Shown here: positions 23,456 to 35,400 of the stretch, in pieces
Layout of the letters: each line of letters opens with the position of its first letter
Position numbering within the stretch: the first letter of the stretch is position 1
NCBI RefSeq assembly: GCF_032362555.1
Contig: NC_083535.1
Coordinates: 1,054,001 to 1,118,000 of the forward strand
Length of the DNA stretch: 64,000 bases
Source of the DNA: Amyelois transitella
Taxonomy: Eukaryota; Arthropoda; Insecta; Lepidoptera; Pyralidae
Direction: 5' to 3'
Notes under the pieces: model-generated
Database searches by the model: none
Told to the model about the DNA's origin: nothing
Seen by the model: the letters and a program-made list of their open reading frames with translations, nothing else
Program-made: the position numbers and the translations under genes

Positions 23456-26400
23456 CTGCAAAATGAAATAAACATACATACATACGTATGGTCACGTCTA
23501 TATCCCTTGTGGGGTAGAGCCGATAGTCTTGAAACGACCGATCGGCCACGTTCAGCTATTTGGCTTAATGATAGAATTGAGATTCAAATAGTGGCAGGTT
23601 GCTAGCCTATCGCCAAAAAAATGAATCCCAAGTGTGTTAGCCTATCCTTTAGTCGCCTTTTACGACATCCAAGAGCGAGAGATGGAGTGGTCCTATTCTT
23701 TTTTCTATTGGTGCCGGGGACCACACGGCACTCACAATGGCGAACTGTACAATTTATAAATTAGATTTTAGTTTGTAATTATCTTTTCTCTCTCTCTTTT
23801 TTTATAAGTAGTTTTAGCTTCAGTTTTAATTTGAGTTCATTAATTACCTACCTATTATTTGTTAACACGAAACAAACTTGGAGCTCGAACAAAAAAAAAA
23901 TTATAATATTAAAACTTACAATATCATGGCACAACAAATATAGATGAGGAAGTCGAATCTCTGCGGGTCTGCGAACAGGGAGTCCCAGATTCGTTCCACG
24001 TCGGGCAAAGAGAACTCTTGCGACAGAAGCAATGTCAGCCACCTGTCAAAAAAAAAGAAACATACTTTTATACGTCACGTTTGAATAGAATAGATTTATT
24101 TTCAAAATTGGATACAAGGTAACACTTATTGACGTCACATCACGGGGTAGACAGAGCCAACAGTCTCGATAAGACTTATAGGCCACGTCCTAATGATAGA
24201 ATTGAGATTCAAATAGTGACAGGTTGCTAGCCCATCGCCTAAAAAAAGAATCCCAAGTTTAAAAGCCTATACCTTGGTCGCCTTTTACGACATCCACGAG
24301 AAAGAGATGGAGTGGTCCTATACTTTTTTTTTGTATTGGTGCCGGGAACCACACGGCAATGTTCGTGACCGAAAATAAAAGGCCCACTTCTGATGACAAA
24401 CTCACTCTTGATATAGTCATTCAGGTATCAAGAGCATAACAATGGAAACTTCTCTAGTGCCGTGTGGTTCCTGGCACCAATACAAAAAAGAATAGGACCA
24501 CTCCATCTCTTTCCCATGGATGTCGTAAAAGGCGACCAAGGGATAACCTCACAAACTTGGGACTCTTTTTTAGGCGATGGGCTAGCAACCTATCACATAT
24601 TTCAAATCTCAATTCTATCATTAAGCCAAACAGCTGAACGTGGCCATACAGTCTTTTCAACACTGCTGGCTCTGTCTACCCCGCAAGGGTTGTAGACGTG
24701 ACCATATCTCTCCACCTCACAAAGTCCTAACTCTCACCTGAAGCTGTAGTACTGCGGCCTCAACTCCTGTGTGTCTTCAACACTGCTGGCTCCGTCTACC
24801 CCGCAAGGGATATAGACGTGACCATATGTATGTATGTGTATCTCCACCTCACAAACTCCACTCTCACCTGAAGCTGTAGTACTGCGGCCTCAACTCCTGC
24901 GTCTCCATCCGCCCCCATACTCCGGCGTCGTTCCGTTTCACGCAGTCGCTCAGCTTGACCATCATGTAGTTGATGCCGCTCTCTGTCTACCCCGCAAGGG
25001 ATGTGGACGTGACCACATCTCCACCTCACCTGAAGCTGTAGTACTGCGGCCTCAACTCCTGCGCCTCCATCCGCCCCCATACTGCGGCGTCGTTCCGTTT
25101 CACGCAGTCGCTCAGCTTGCCCATCATGTAGTTGATACCGCTCTCTGTCTACCCCGCAAGGGATGTGGACGTGACCACATCTCCACCTCACCTGAAGCTG
25201 TAGTACTGCGGCCTCAACTCCTGCGTCTCCATCCGCCCCCATACTCCGGCGTCGTTCCGTTTCACGCAGTCGCTCAGCTTGACCATCATGTAGTTGATGC
25301 CGCTCTGTCTACCCCGCAAGGGATGTGGACGTGACCACATCTCCACCTCACCTGAAGCTGTAGTACTGCGGCCTCAACTCCTGCGCCTCCATCCGCCCCC
25401 ATACTGCGGCGTCGTTCCGTTTCACGCAGTCGCTCAGCTTGACCATCATGTAGTTGATGCCGCTCTCCGTCTCGTCCAGGGTTCTGATGAAGAAGTCCCT
25501 TATTTCCGCCATCAGGTTCGTGAAGCAGAAGAAACAGTCGGCCTCGGCGTGCTCTGGATAGAGGAAATTAGTTAGTAGCTGAATTAATATTGTCCAAGAT
25601 AATAAGTTATAATTATAAGTTCCTCTGTTACTAACACTATGGGCTATGCCTGCAATAAATGATTTTTATTTTTATTTATTTATTTAAGAACTAAAAACTT
25701 AACTCATAAATTGTTATTGTTGATTGTTTAGAGATTGATGTTCCTTTTTTTTATTGTATTAGTGTTTTGTCTTTTGTATCTGTGAGGACCTATAATTGAC
25801 CATTTGTTTTACATATGTGACGCTATTTTTTGAAAACGGTTGTTGGTCTACCAAATAAATAAATAAGATCTTTTGACCCAAGGAAAGGTGAAATTGGGGC
25901 AAGCGCCTATAGTATAAAGCATACATATAACCACGTCTATATCCCTTGCGGGGTAGACAGAGTTAACAGTCTTTAAAAGACTGATAGGCCGGCCAAGTTC
26001 AGCTGTTTGGCTTAATGATATAATAGGGATTCTATAATTACTAATTAAAAGAATTATTTTTATTACGAACACGCAGCGTTTATTCAGCCAGAGAAAACAG
26101 AGAGAGATATAGACAATACAGAGTTGGGATCATAGACATTTAACATCTTATAGTTTTAATTATTATCTTAGTACCTAATATTACCACATTGCCACTGAGT
26201 AGCGCTAGTTTGTATGTGACATAAAAATATTTCATATTATTTCGATACCAATGACTAACACCCCCACTATATCGAAATAACAAAAAACAACAACAATGTT
26301 TACATTAATTATTTTCTATCTATACCCAAGTATTTCATAAATTGGTAATGCTTTGCCCCAGACAAACCCTTAGTTAATAAATCAGCAGGCATTTGAGAGG

Positions 26401-29400
26401 TCCGAACATATTTAGTTTCAATTATTCCTTTTTCAATAACTTCACAAATAAAATTATATCTCACATCTATATGTTTGGATCTCTTGTGTGACTGATGACT
26501 GTTAGCGAGCTTCAACGCACTCTGGCTATCGTTAAATATAATTAATCTTTTACAAGAACCAAGTATTTCTTGTTCAATATTTCGCAAATATATGGCTTCA
26601 CGACATGCTTCCGATAAAGCCATGTATTCTGCTTCACAGCTACTCAAAGCCACTGTGCGTTGTTTCCTGCTCTCCCATGAAACAGGAGAACCACACTTCA
26701 TAAAACAGTATCCGGTATATGAACGCCTATCAATAGCGTCACTCGCCCAATCAGCGTCTACATAACCTATCAAGTCTGGTGTTTCCTGGGAGTACCTTAA
26801 ACAATAGTCTTTAGTCTTATACAAGTATCTCAAAATTCTTTTAGCATAATTAAAGTGAACATGCGTATAAGACCTATTAAATTGAGACAAATAACTGACA
26901 GAGTATGCTATGTCTGGTCTAGTTAACACTGCTAAGTACATTAAACTGCCTATTAACCTTTGATAAGGTATGTTATCTTCACAAACATTGGATTTTTCAA
27001 GATTTAATTTACATTCAATAGGTGTAACAGCTGTACTACATTCAGACATATTAAACTTTTGCATCAATTGTTCAATATAATTCTCCTGATCAAGAGTTAC
27101 TACATTAGACTTTCTATTAACATTAACTCTCATTCCTAGGTATTGTTTAACTTGACCAAGATTTTTAATTTTAAATTTATTACTTAAAGCTTTTATTAAA
27201 CTATCAGTCTCAGAATTATCATTTGAAAATATTAGAAAATCATCAACATAGATCCCAACAATTACCTTTTTATCATTGTTACAATTTCTCATAAATACAC
27301 AAGGTTCTATTTTACTTTTAGTATAACCTAAATTACATAAAGTTTCCTTTACTCTATCATACCAGGCTAGCGAAGCCTGTTTTACTGCCTTTTTTAATTT
27401 AAGGACCTTATTACAATTTACAATAGGAAAACATTCTGGTAATTGCATAAATATATCCTCTTTTAGATGACCATTCAGAAACGCTGTGGTGACATCTAAA
27501 TGAGTTATATCCATATTTAACTGTACACTTAATGCAAACAGATAGCGTAAAGTTGAATGTCTTATAACAGGGGAAAATGTGTCCTGATAGTCAACACCAG
27601 GTCTTTGTGTGAATCCCTTAGCAACTAAGCGTGCACGATATCTCACTTTATTGTCACAATATTTCTTTTTAAGAACCCACTTGCACTTTACCACTGCACC
27701 TGAATCTGGAGTGTCTACCAACTCCCAGGCATCATTTTCACTAAAACAATCCAGCTCTTCCCTAATAGCACTTAACCACTGTTCCTTCTCTGGTCCTGCC
27801 AACGCTTCCTGCACAGTTAGATCACTAGCATCATCCAACGCCTCCACACCTACATCAGTACACATGTTAGAGTAGCCATACCTCTCAGGTTTCTTTCTAA
27901 TCCTGTCATTCCTTTTCTGCTCTGAATTACCCAATTCAGTTGACTCTGCATCTTCATACTCGCTTGGGATGTATGTCACATCAGAGTTATCTACATAACT
28001 CTCAATCATAGTGTCCTCTGCTTCTTCTGAAAATGAGTCCCCCACTGAATCTAAGCTCTCTTCATTGGACTCTTTGCTTTCCATTATAGGTATAGATACT
28101 TCAGGTTTCACATCTTCCATTATCATAACATCTCTGCTGGTACTGACTTTCTTGGTGATAGGATTGTAAACTCGATACCCTTTTATGTCCTCTGGATAGC
28201 CCACAAGTATCTGCTCCTCTGACTTCTTGTCCCATTTTTGGGGTTTTTCCTTTGCCACATGCACCATGACACGGCTGCCAAAAATGCGCAAATGACTTAT
28301 ATCGGGCTTACATCCTGTCCAAACTTCATAAGGCGTCTTGTCATTCAATGCTGGAAGGACAGTACGGTTATGCAAATAAACTGCTGTATTACATGCTTCA
28401 GCCCAAAACTCCTTGCCCATCTTGGCATCAAATAGTAAACACTTAGCCTTTTCTACTATTGTACGGTTAAAACGTTCTGCAAGGCCATTTTGTTCGGGCG
28501 TGTAGGGATTTGATTTTTGATGTAAAATGCCATTCTTTCTCAAATAATCATCAAAGCTTCGATTACAAAATTCCTTTCCATTATCGCTGCGAAGTATTTT
28601 AATTTTTCTATTCAACTGGTTCTCCACTTTGGCTTTATATTCTTGGAAATGTTGAAATGCTTCACTTTTCTGTTTCATAAAATATATACAAGTCATCCGA
28701 CTGTAGTCATCGATGAACAGAATGAAGTACCGTGATCCACCAATCGAAACATGTTCCATTGGACCACAAACATCACTGTGAATTAAGCCCAACAATTCAC
28801 CGCTTCTTGAACCACTGTTTCCAAAAGGTAGGCGTGACTGCTTGCCTTCACAGCATACTACACAGGATAGTTGAGAAATGTCACTTTTCTTATCAACTTC
28901 CATGCCACTTACTGCACTAGGCATTTTGTTTAAATACATACTGTTTACATGGCCTAATCTGCGATGCCATGTATCCACAGATGTCACAGCTGCTGCCAGT
29001 AAACTCACAGGTGAATTCAGTTTGTATACACCATTTATAAGGGATGCTTTGGCCACCAAATTATCATTTCTGTTGTAAATACTGCAACCACTCGTAGTAA
29101 ACAATACTCGATTACCATTTTTGACCAACTGACTGACGGATAATAAGTTTGTGGTTATCTTTGGAACACACAACACTCCTTCGACAATCACGTCATATTC
29201 ACTGTCATCAGTCACCGTAGCAATTTGCACATCTCCCGAACACTTCACGGTTAACTTCTCCTCATTCGCAACAACAATTTCTTTAATGGTATGCTCGGTC
29301 GACACATTATTTATCCAGTGTTCATTAGCGGTTAAATGGGCGCTCGCCCCCGAGTCAATATACCAATCATTTTTCGAAAAACTGCCGTTCAGGAATACCG

Positions 29401-32400
29401 CATTGAAAGCATTAGTTTGTTTACGTTCGGTTGATTTAGTATTTGAGGAATCTTTATCAAAATTCGTGCATTGATTGCGATAGTGCCCGGTTTGTTTACA
29501 TCTATAGCATCGAATAACCCTTTTTGACTTTGACATTGACAGTTGTCCATTATCTTTGGTTCCCGCGTTTCCCGCGCTTTGACTGTTGCTGACAAACTTG
29601 TTTTTTCTAAAACTTGCAAATGCTCCGCTGGTGTCGCCACTGTTCTCTTCCAAATTAGGGATGTGACATTGCTGATAAAAAATCGATTTTTATATAATCG
29701 ATTTATTTTTTAAGTATGAAAAATCGATTAACATATAATCGATTTTTCTTAAGAAAATAATCGATTTTATTATATTGATAGATTTTTCCTAATTTTTCAA
29801 TTTATGTCAAAATAAACGCCATATAAATTATATCAATAGATTTATTCATTAAAAATAAACAATAGAAACAGTAAGTTCTTATATAATCAACACAAACTAA
29901 AGTTTTTAACAATCAAGTTTGAAAAATGAAGTTTCAGCAACGAATAATGAATAAAATATCAACCGAATGTCGGTAAAATACTGTTCATCGACTAATTCCA
30001 TCTAGAGAATGTTTGATTAAATAAATAAATAAATATAAATGTATACGAGACAAATTACACAGATTGAGTTTGCCTCGAAGTAAGTTCGAGACTTGTGTTA
30101 CGAGATGCTAACTCAACGATACTATAATTTTTTAACCCTTCTTTGCATGATGATGGAAATTTCAATCATAACATTTAGTGAAGAAAAAAAGGTACTCAAA
30201 AACTGTAAACTTTAAATTTGTTGTTGCTGGCAACTTTATAAATGACTATTGCGTACAACAAAACCCTAGTACCAGTCTACTAGAAGATGAATTACAATAA
30301 ATAAAAAGAAAGATCACTTCGGTGTAAATTTCCCAAATGTAAAGGCTATTCCACAATTTCGTGTAATCAATGTGGAGTTCATTTGTGCTTGAATAAAAAT
30401 AATAGTTGTTTTTTAAATTATCATTTAGAACAGCTATACTCAACCTGCGGCCCACGGGCCGCATGCGGCCCGCCGGGCCTTTTTGATTGGCCCACTTGAA
30501 GTTTCTATGCTCCATTCTATTTTAAATTTCGCGCCTATCAGAGAACGAGTGATTCGGAACAAAAATTGAACGTAGCCTATTATTGTAGTCTATGGTTGCG
30601 CGAGTGAACGCAGGCCGGGAATCCCCTACGAACCTAAGTGTTTTGTTTGCCAGTCGGTCGTAACTTGTTTTGAGTTTGAGTTTTTACATGTCTTTCACAT
30701 ATCTAATCTCTCTTAATAATTGCAAGTGTTTTATGTAGAAAGTGCAACTGTTGTTGCATTTTCTACATAATGTCAGGAGTGTCATCAAAGTATAAAAGAA
30801 AAATAACAAGTGAAAATAGATTGTTTCAAGATGAGTGGGAAACAGATTATTTTGTTGTACCGAACAAAAACAATGCAGCTACTTGTTTGATATGTCGTGA
30901 CAGTATTATATTGAAGAAATACAATATTTCGCGTCATTTTACCACAAAACATAAATCTTTCGACGAAACGTTTTCACCTGGGTCGGCTTTGAGAAATGAG
31001 AAATTGATTTTTTTAAAGAAGTCCTTGTATCAAGAACAAAAGTCAATGACCGTGGCAATATCACAGGACTCAGCGGTAACCAAGGCGTCATATGAAATTT
31101 GTTACATTCTTGGTAAGCATATGAAACCATTTACCGACGCAGAAATCATAAAGGAATGCTTTGTTAGTACTGCTGATATACTTTTTGATAAATACAGTAA
31201 CAAGAAACAAATACTTTCTGATATAAAAAAACTACAGCTTTCGGATTCAACCTGTGTGAGGCGAATCGAAGACATTTCTAAATTTATTGGTGATGAGATA
31301 TTAGACAACCTAATAAAGTGCAAGTTTTTTAGTTTGGCATTCGATTCCAGCACCGACATTTCATCAACATCGCAATGCTCGGTGTTTGTTAGATATTGTT
31401 CAGATAACAATTTAATTCATGAAAATTTTTTGAAACTCCTGCCAATGAAAGGTCAAACGCGAGGCACAGATTACCTTGATACTATTTGTAATTTTTTAGA
31501 ACAAAATGAAATTGACATACAAAAAACCGTGTGTGTATGTACAGATGGTTGTCCTTCGATGACTGGATTCGAAAATGGATTTATTTCGTTATTTAAGAAA
31601 AAATACAATTTGTCCAATTTAATAACATTTCACTGCATTATACATCAAGAAAACTTGGCGGCGCGTGCTGCAAATCCAGAGTTAGAAGCTGTAATGAAGA
31701 CCGTTATAAATATTGTCAATTTTATACGAGCAAGAGAATTGAACCACAGAAGATTTAAAAGCCTTCTACAAGAACTGGGAAGTGAGCATAATGACGTAAT
31801 TTTACATACCTCGGTGCGATGGCTTAGTAGAGGTAAAGTTTTGGAAAGGTTTTTCTCATTACGCAATGAAATAATACTGTTTTTAGACCAAAATAATAAA
31901 GTGTACCCTGAATCACAAAATGATGGATGGTGGTGTCTTTTAGCTTTTCTATGCGATATTACGGAAAAACTGAACAATCTCAATCGGAACTTACAAGGTG
32001 AAGATAACATAGTTTCTAATATGGCAAATAAAGTGTTTGCATTTGAGGAAAAGCTAAGTATTTATCACACAGAAATCCAGAACAAACAGCTGCACAATTT
32101 TCCAACTGTTATTAAAACTACAGAAGATGGTATCAACATTTCGGAAAAAAACTGCACTATAATTTCAAATTTTATAACTGCTCTAATAAACGAATTTCAA
32201 AAAAGGTTCCAAGATCTAAGAAAAATAAAAAAATGTTTGTTGCTTATAGAAAATCCATGGCACTTAGAAACAACTACCATCACAGAGTTGGCTTCAGTTT
32301 TAAGTTGTAATTACGCGGAATTGTTCGATGAATTTATTGATTTTAAAAACGACACCAATCTAGAAGTCGTGTTTAAAGAAAAAAGGGAGAACAGAGAATA

Positions 32401-35400
32401 TGTCGAGTTTTGGAGCATTGTTCCCCAAAAATATAAAAACGTACAAAGATGTGCTCATATCTTACTAACATTCTTTGGGTCTACGTATGTGTGCGAATCT
32501 TCTTTTTCTAAAATGAAATATACAAAGAATGTATACAGAAATAAACTCACAGATTCTCACCTGGATGATGTAATAAGAGTAGCATGTAGCAAGAAGCCAG
32601 ATCTTGATAAAATTGTGAAAAAGTGTTCACAGTATCAAATATCGCATTAAAATATAGTGTTTTCAATTTTCTTCTCATCAATAAAGTAAATATATCGTTA
32701 CCTTTGATTTATATTTTATTTATGACCTAATAATTTCTCGCTTGCGGCCCGGGATCCCATGACCGAAACGTTTTTTGGCCCTAGTAAAAAAAAGGTTGAG
32801 TATGGCTGATTTAGAATAAAGGAGAATAAGTAAACAATATCTTTTGACTTATTTAGTACTGAGGTATATATGTAACAATGCATAATGATGTAAATTTTCA
32901 TCACTGTTTTTTAAAGAATTCAAATTCTTATTTATACTAGGATTTTTTTAAATATTTTTCCTTTAATCACGAGCATTAATTACATCAACCTGTATTTTTT
33001 TTTTAGAAATAGGAAAAATCATGCAATGAAGGGTTAATAAATACTTATATAGATAAACATCCAAGACCCAAGCCAATCAGAAAAAGTTCTTTTCACATCA
33101 TGCCCTGACCGGGATTCGAACCCGGGACCTCAGGTGTCACAGACAAGCGTACTACCGCTGCGCCACAGAGGCCGTCTATAAAGTAAATTAATCATCTAAA
33201 CTGTTTTAAGAGCACAGAAAGAATGCAAAGATGGCGTTAATGTAATATTATGGAGCTATGATAGTATTCTTTGGCAGTTCGCGTTCCGGGCTCCAAGCCA
33301 GAAGACAAAAACGTAATTTCGGAGTGCATTTATTGTATGATTCTAAAAATCGATTTTTAATCGATTATTAATTTTAAAAAAATCACGTGATAAAATCGAT
33401 TTTTACTTTAAAAAAAATCGATTTTATATCGATTTTTTCCATAATCGATTTTTTTTTCACATTCCTATTCCAAATCCATCAACTTAGATTTAATGGCGTC
33501 GGTAGTAATGGCGATACCGGAATGCTCAATTGCCATTATCATCGGCGCATATTTCTCAGTCAAACCAGCTAACAATAAACAGCCAATCCACTCATCACTG
33601 ATTTGAAACCCGGTTCCACTCAATTTCTGTCCCGTTTCCACTAATTGTGTCACATAACTTGTCATAGAACTGCAACTTTCGAGTCGAATGGAGATGAGGT
33701 TTCGCAATAAACTTATGCGTCTGGTAAAGCCGGAGTCATCAAATAAGGCTTTTAGTTTGTTCCATAGCTCCAACGTCGTTCCGACATCTTTTATATGCAC
33801 GTACAAACTCGAGTCGATTGTGAGAATTAATTTAGCTCTCGTCTTCGCGTCGTCAGCGGCTTCTGTAGTCTTTTCGGCAACAGGTTTTATACAATGCACC
33901 ATGTTCTCCAAGATCAGAAAATTCTCCGCAGCGAAGCACCACTCTGTGTAATTTTCCCGCCCTTTTAGCTTCGGCACGTTCACCAAGTAATTGGTCGACA
34001 TGATTTCATCAACTTATCACTCGCGATCTAATCTAAAAAACTGAGCAATACTGGAATTTACAACTTTCCCTAGCTAAATATTGGCTTATTTGGGCCAATA
34101 ACCTATAATTACTAATTAAAAGAATTATTTTTATTACGAACACGCAGCGTTTATTCAGCCAGAGAAAACAGAGAGAGATATAGACAATACAGAGTTGGGA
34201 TCATAGACATTTAACATCTTATAGTTTTAATTATTATCTTAGTACCTAATATTACCACATTGCCACTGAGTAGCGCTAGTTTGTATGTGACATAAAAATA
34301 TTTCATATTATTTCGATACCAATGACTAACAGATTCAAATAGTGACAGGTTGCAAGCATACATACATATGGTCACGTCTTTAACCCTTACGGGGTAGACA
34401 GAGCCAACAGTCTTAAAAAGACTGATAGGCCAGCCACGTTCAGCTGTTTGGTTTAATGATATAATTGGGATTCAAATAGTGACAGGTTGCAAGCATACAT
34501 ACATACATATAATCAGGTCTATATCCTTTGCGGGGTAGATATAGCCAACAGTACTAAAAATACTGATAGGCCACGTTCAGCTTTTCGACTTAATGATAGA
34601 ATTGAGATTCAAATAGTGACAGGTCGCTAGCCCATCGCCCAAAAAAAATGAATCCCAAGTATGTAAGCCTATCCCTTAGTCGCCTTTTACAACATCCATG
34701 GGAAAGCGATGGAGTGGCCCTATTGTTTTTTGTATCGGTGCCGGGAACCACACGGATTTAGATACAAAACATTGCACTATAGACGCTTCTATCATCAAAC
34801 AGCAACTCACGTCTAAACTCCTTGTCAGCGTCGACCGCGAACGTGTGATATATTGGTCCTATGATCTCGTTCATGCCCTGAACGTAACTCTGTCCAGGGT
34901 TCAGCTTAGCGTAGAGGAACAGCATCCGTTCCACCACCTCCCAGTGGGCTTCGCAGCCCTCATTTAGGGGGGCGTAGTCACCGCTCGACAGGCTGTCGGT
35001 ACGACGGATTTCGTTGCTCAACTGTTGGAGAGCATTTGTTAAATAATACATACATACAGGGGTAGACAGAGCCAACAGTGTTGGAAAGACTGAAAGGCCA
35101 CGTTCAGCCATTTGGCATAATGATAGAATTGAGATTCAAATAGTGACAGGTTGCTAGCCCATCGCCAAAAAAAAAGAATCCCAAGTTTGTAAGCCTATCC
35201 CTTAGTCGCCTTTTACGACATCCATGGGAAAGAGATGGAGTGGTCCTATTCTTCATTTTATTGGTGCCGGGAACCACGCGGCACTTGTAAAATAATAAGT
35301 ATTTATTTTAGGCTCTGATTACTTTCTCGCCTCTCTGGAGATAAGCCCGGTACCTATATACCATCCTGCTAATATTATAAATGCGAAAGTTTGTATGTCA

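Larger units (their letters stand above)
30136..33033. mobile_element. piggyBac-like non-autonomous element in the SINE
   Basis: 16 bp inverted ends CCCTTCTTTGCATGAT and CCCTTCATTGCATGAT (one mismatch) sit inside duplicated TTAA (30132-30135 and 33034-33037). Its own sequence is only 30136-30430 and 32817-33033, about 510 bp; the rest is the inner hAT. TTAA targeting and CCC termini fit the piggyBac group. No transposase of its own. Confidence 0.8.
29656..33467. mobile_element. hAT-type MITE shell with ATCGAT-rich ends, inserted in Copia
   Basis: Ends read TAGGGATGTGA and, on the other strand, TAGGAATGTGA. The 8 bp duplication TTCCAAAT flanks it (29648-29655 and 33468-33475), which fits hAT. 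Subterminal regions hold eleven ATCGAT motifs (five left, six right), usually with A/T runs. Without inner insertions the shell is under 0.8 kb and has no transposase, so it was moved in trans. The right TIR supplies the TAG that stops gag. Confidence 0.85.
26033..34331 (-). mobile_element. Copia (Ty1/copia) LTR retrotransposon, complete, with nested insertions
   Basis: Two identical 228 bp LTRs (26033-26260 and 34104-34331; TGTTAG start on the minus strand) are flanked by the 5 bp duplication GATTC. Inside lie a half-tRNA primer site, gag, pol and a purine tract. Removing the hAT-type insertion (29656-33467) and one 8 bp duplication leaves a single gag-pol frame of about 1290 codons without a stop. 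LTR identity indicates a recent insertion. It reads in the same direction as TBC1D13, and its LTRs carry AATAAA hexamers that could cut host transcripts short. Confidence 0.95.

Noticed and set aside
24796..25575. ORFs of 93-166 codons with repeated peptides
   Set aside because: They are antisense or wrong-frame readings of the tandem exon 7 copies.
27609..29474. Plus-strand ORFs across the pol region
   Set aside because: Shadows of the 1114-codon Copia frame on the other strand.
33110..33175. tRNA gene on the minus strand
   Set aside because: A and B boxes are present but the anticodon arm and acceptor stem do not fold properly, and it continues into a SINE body.
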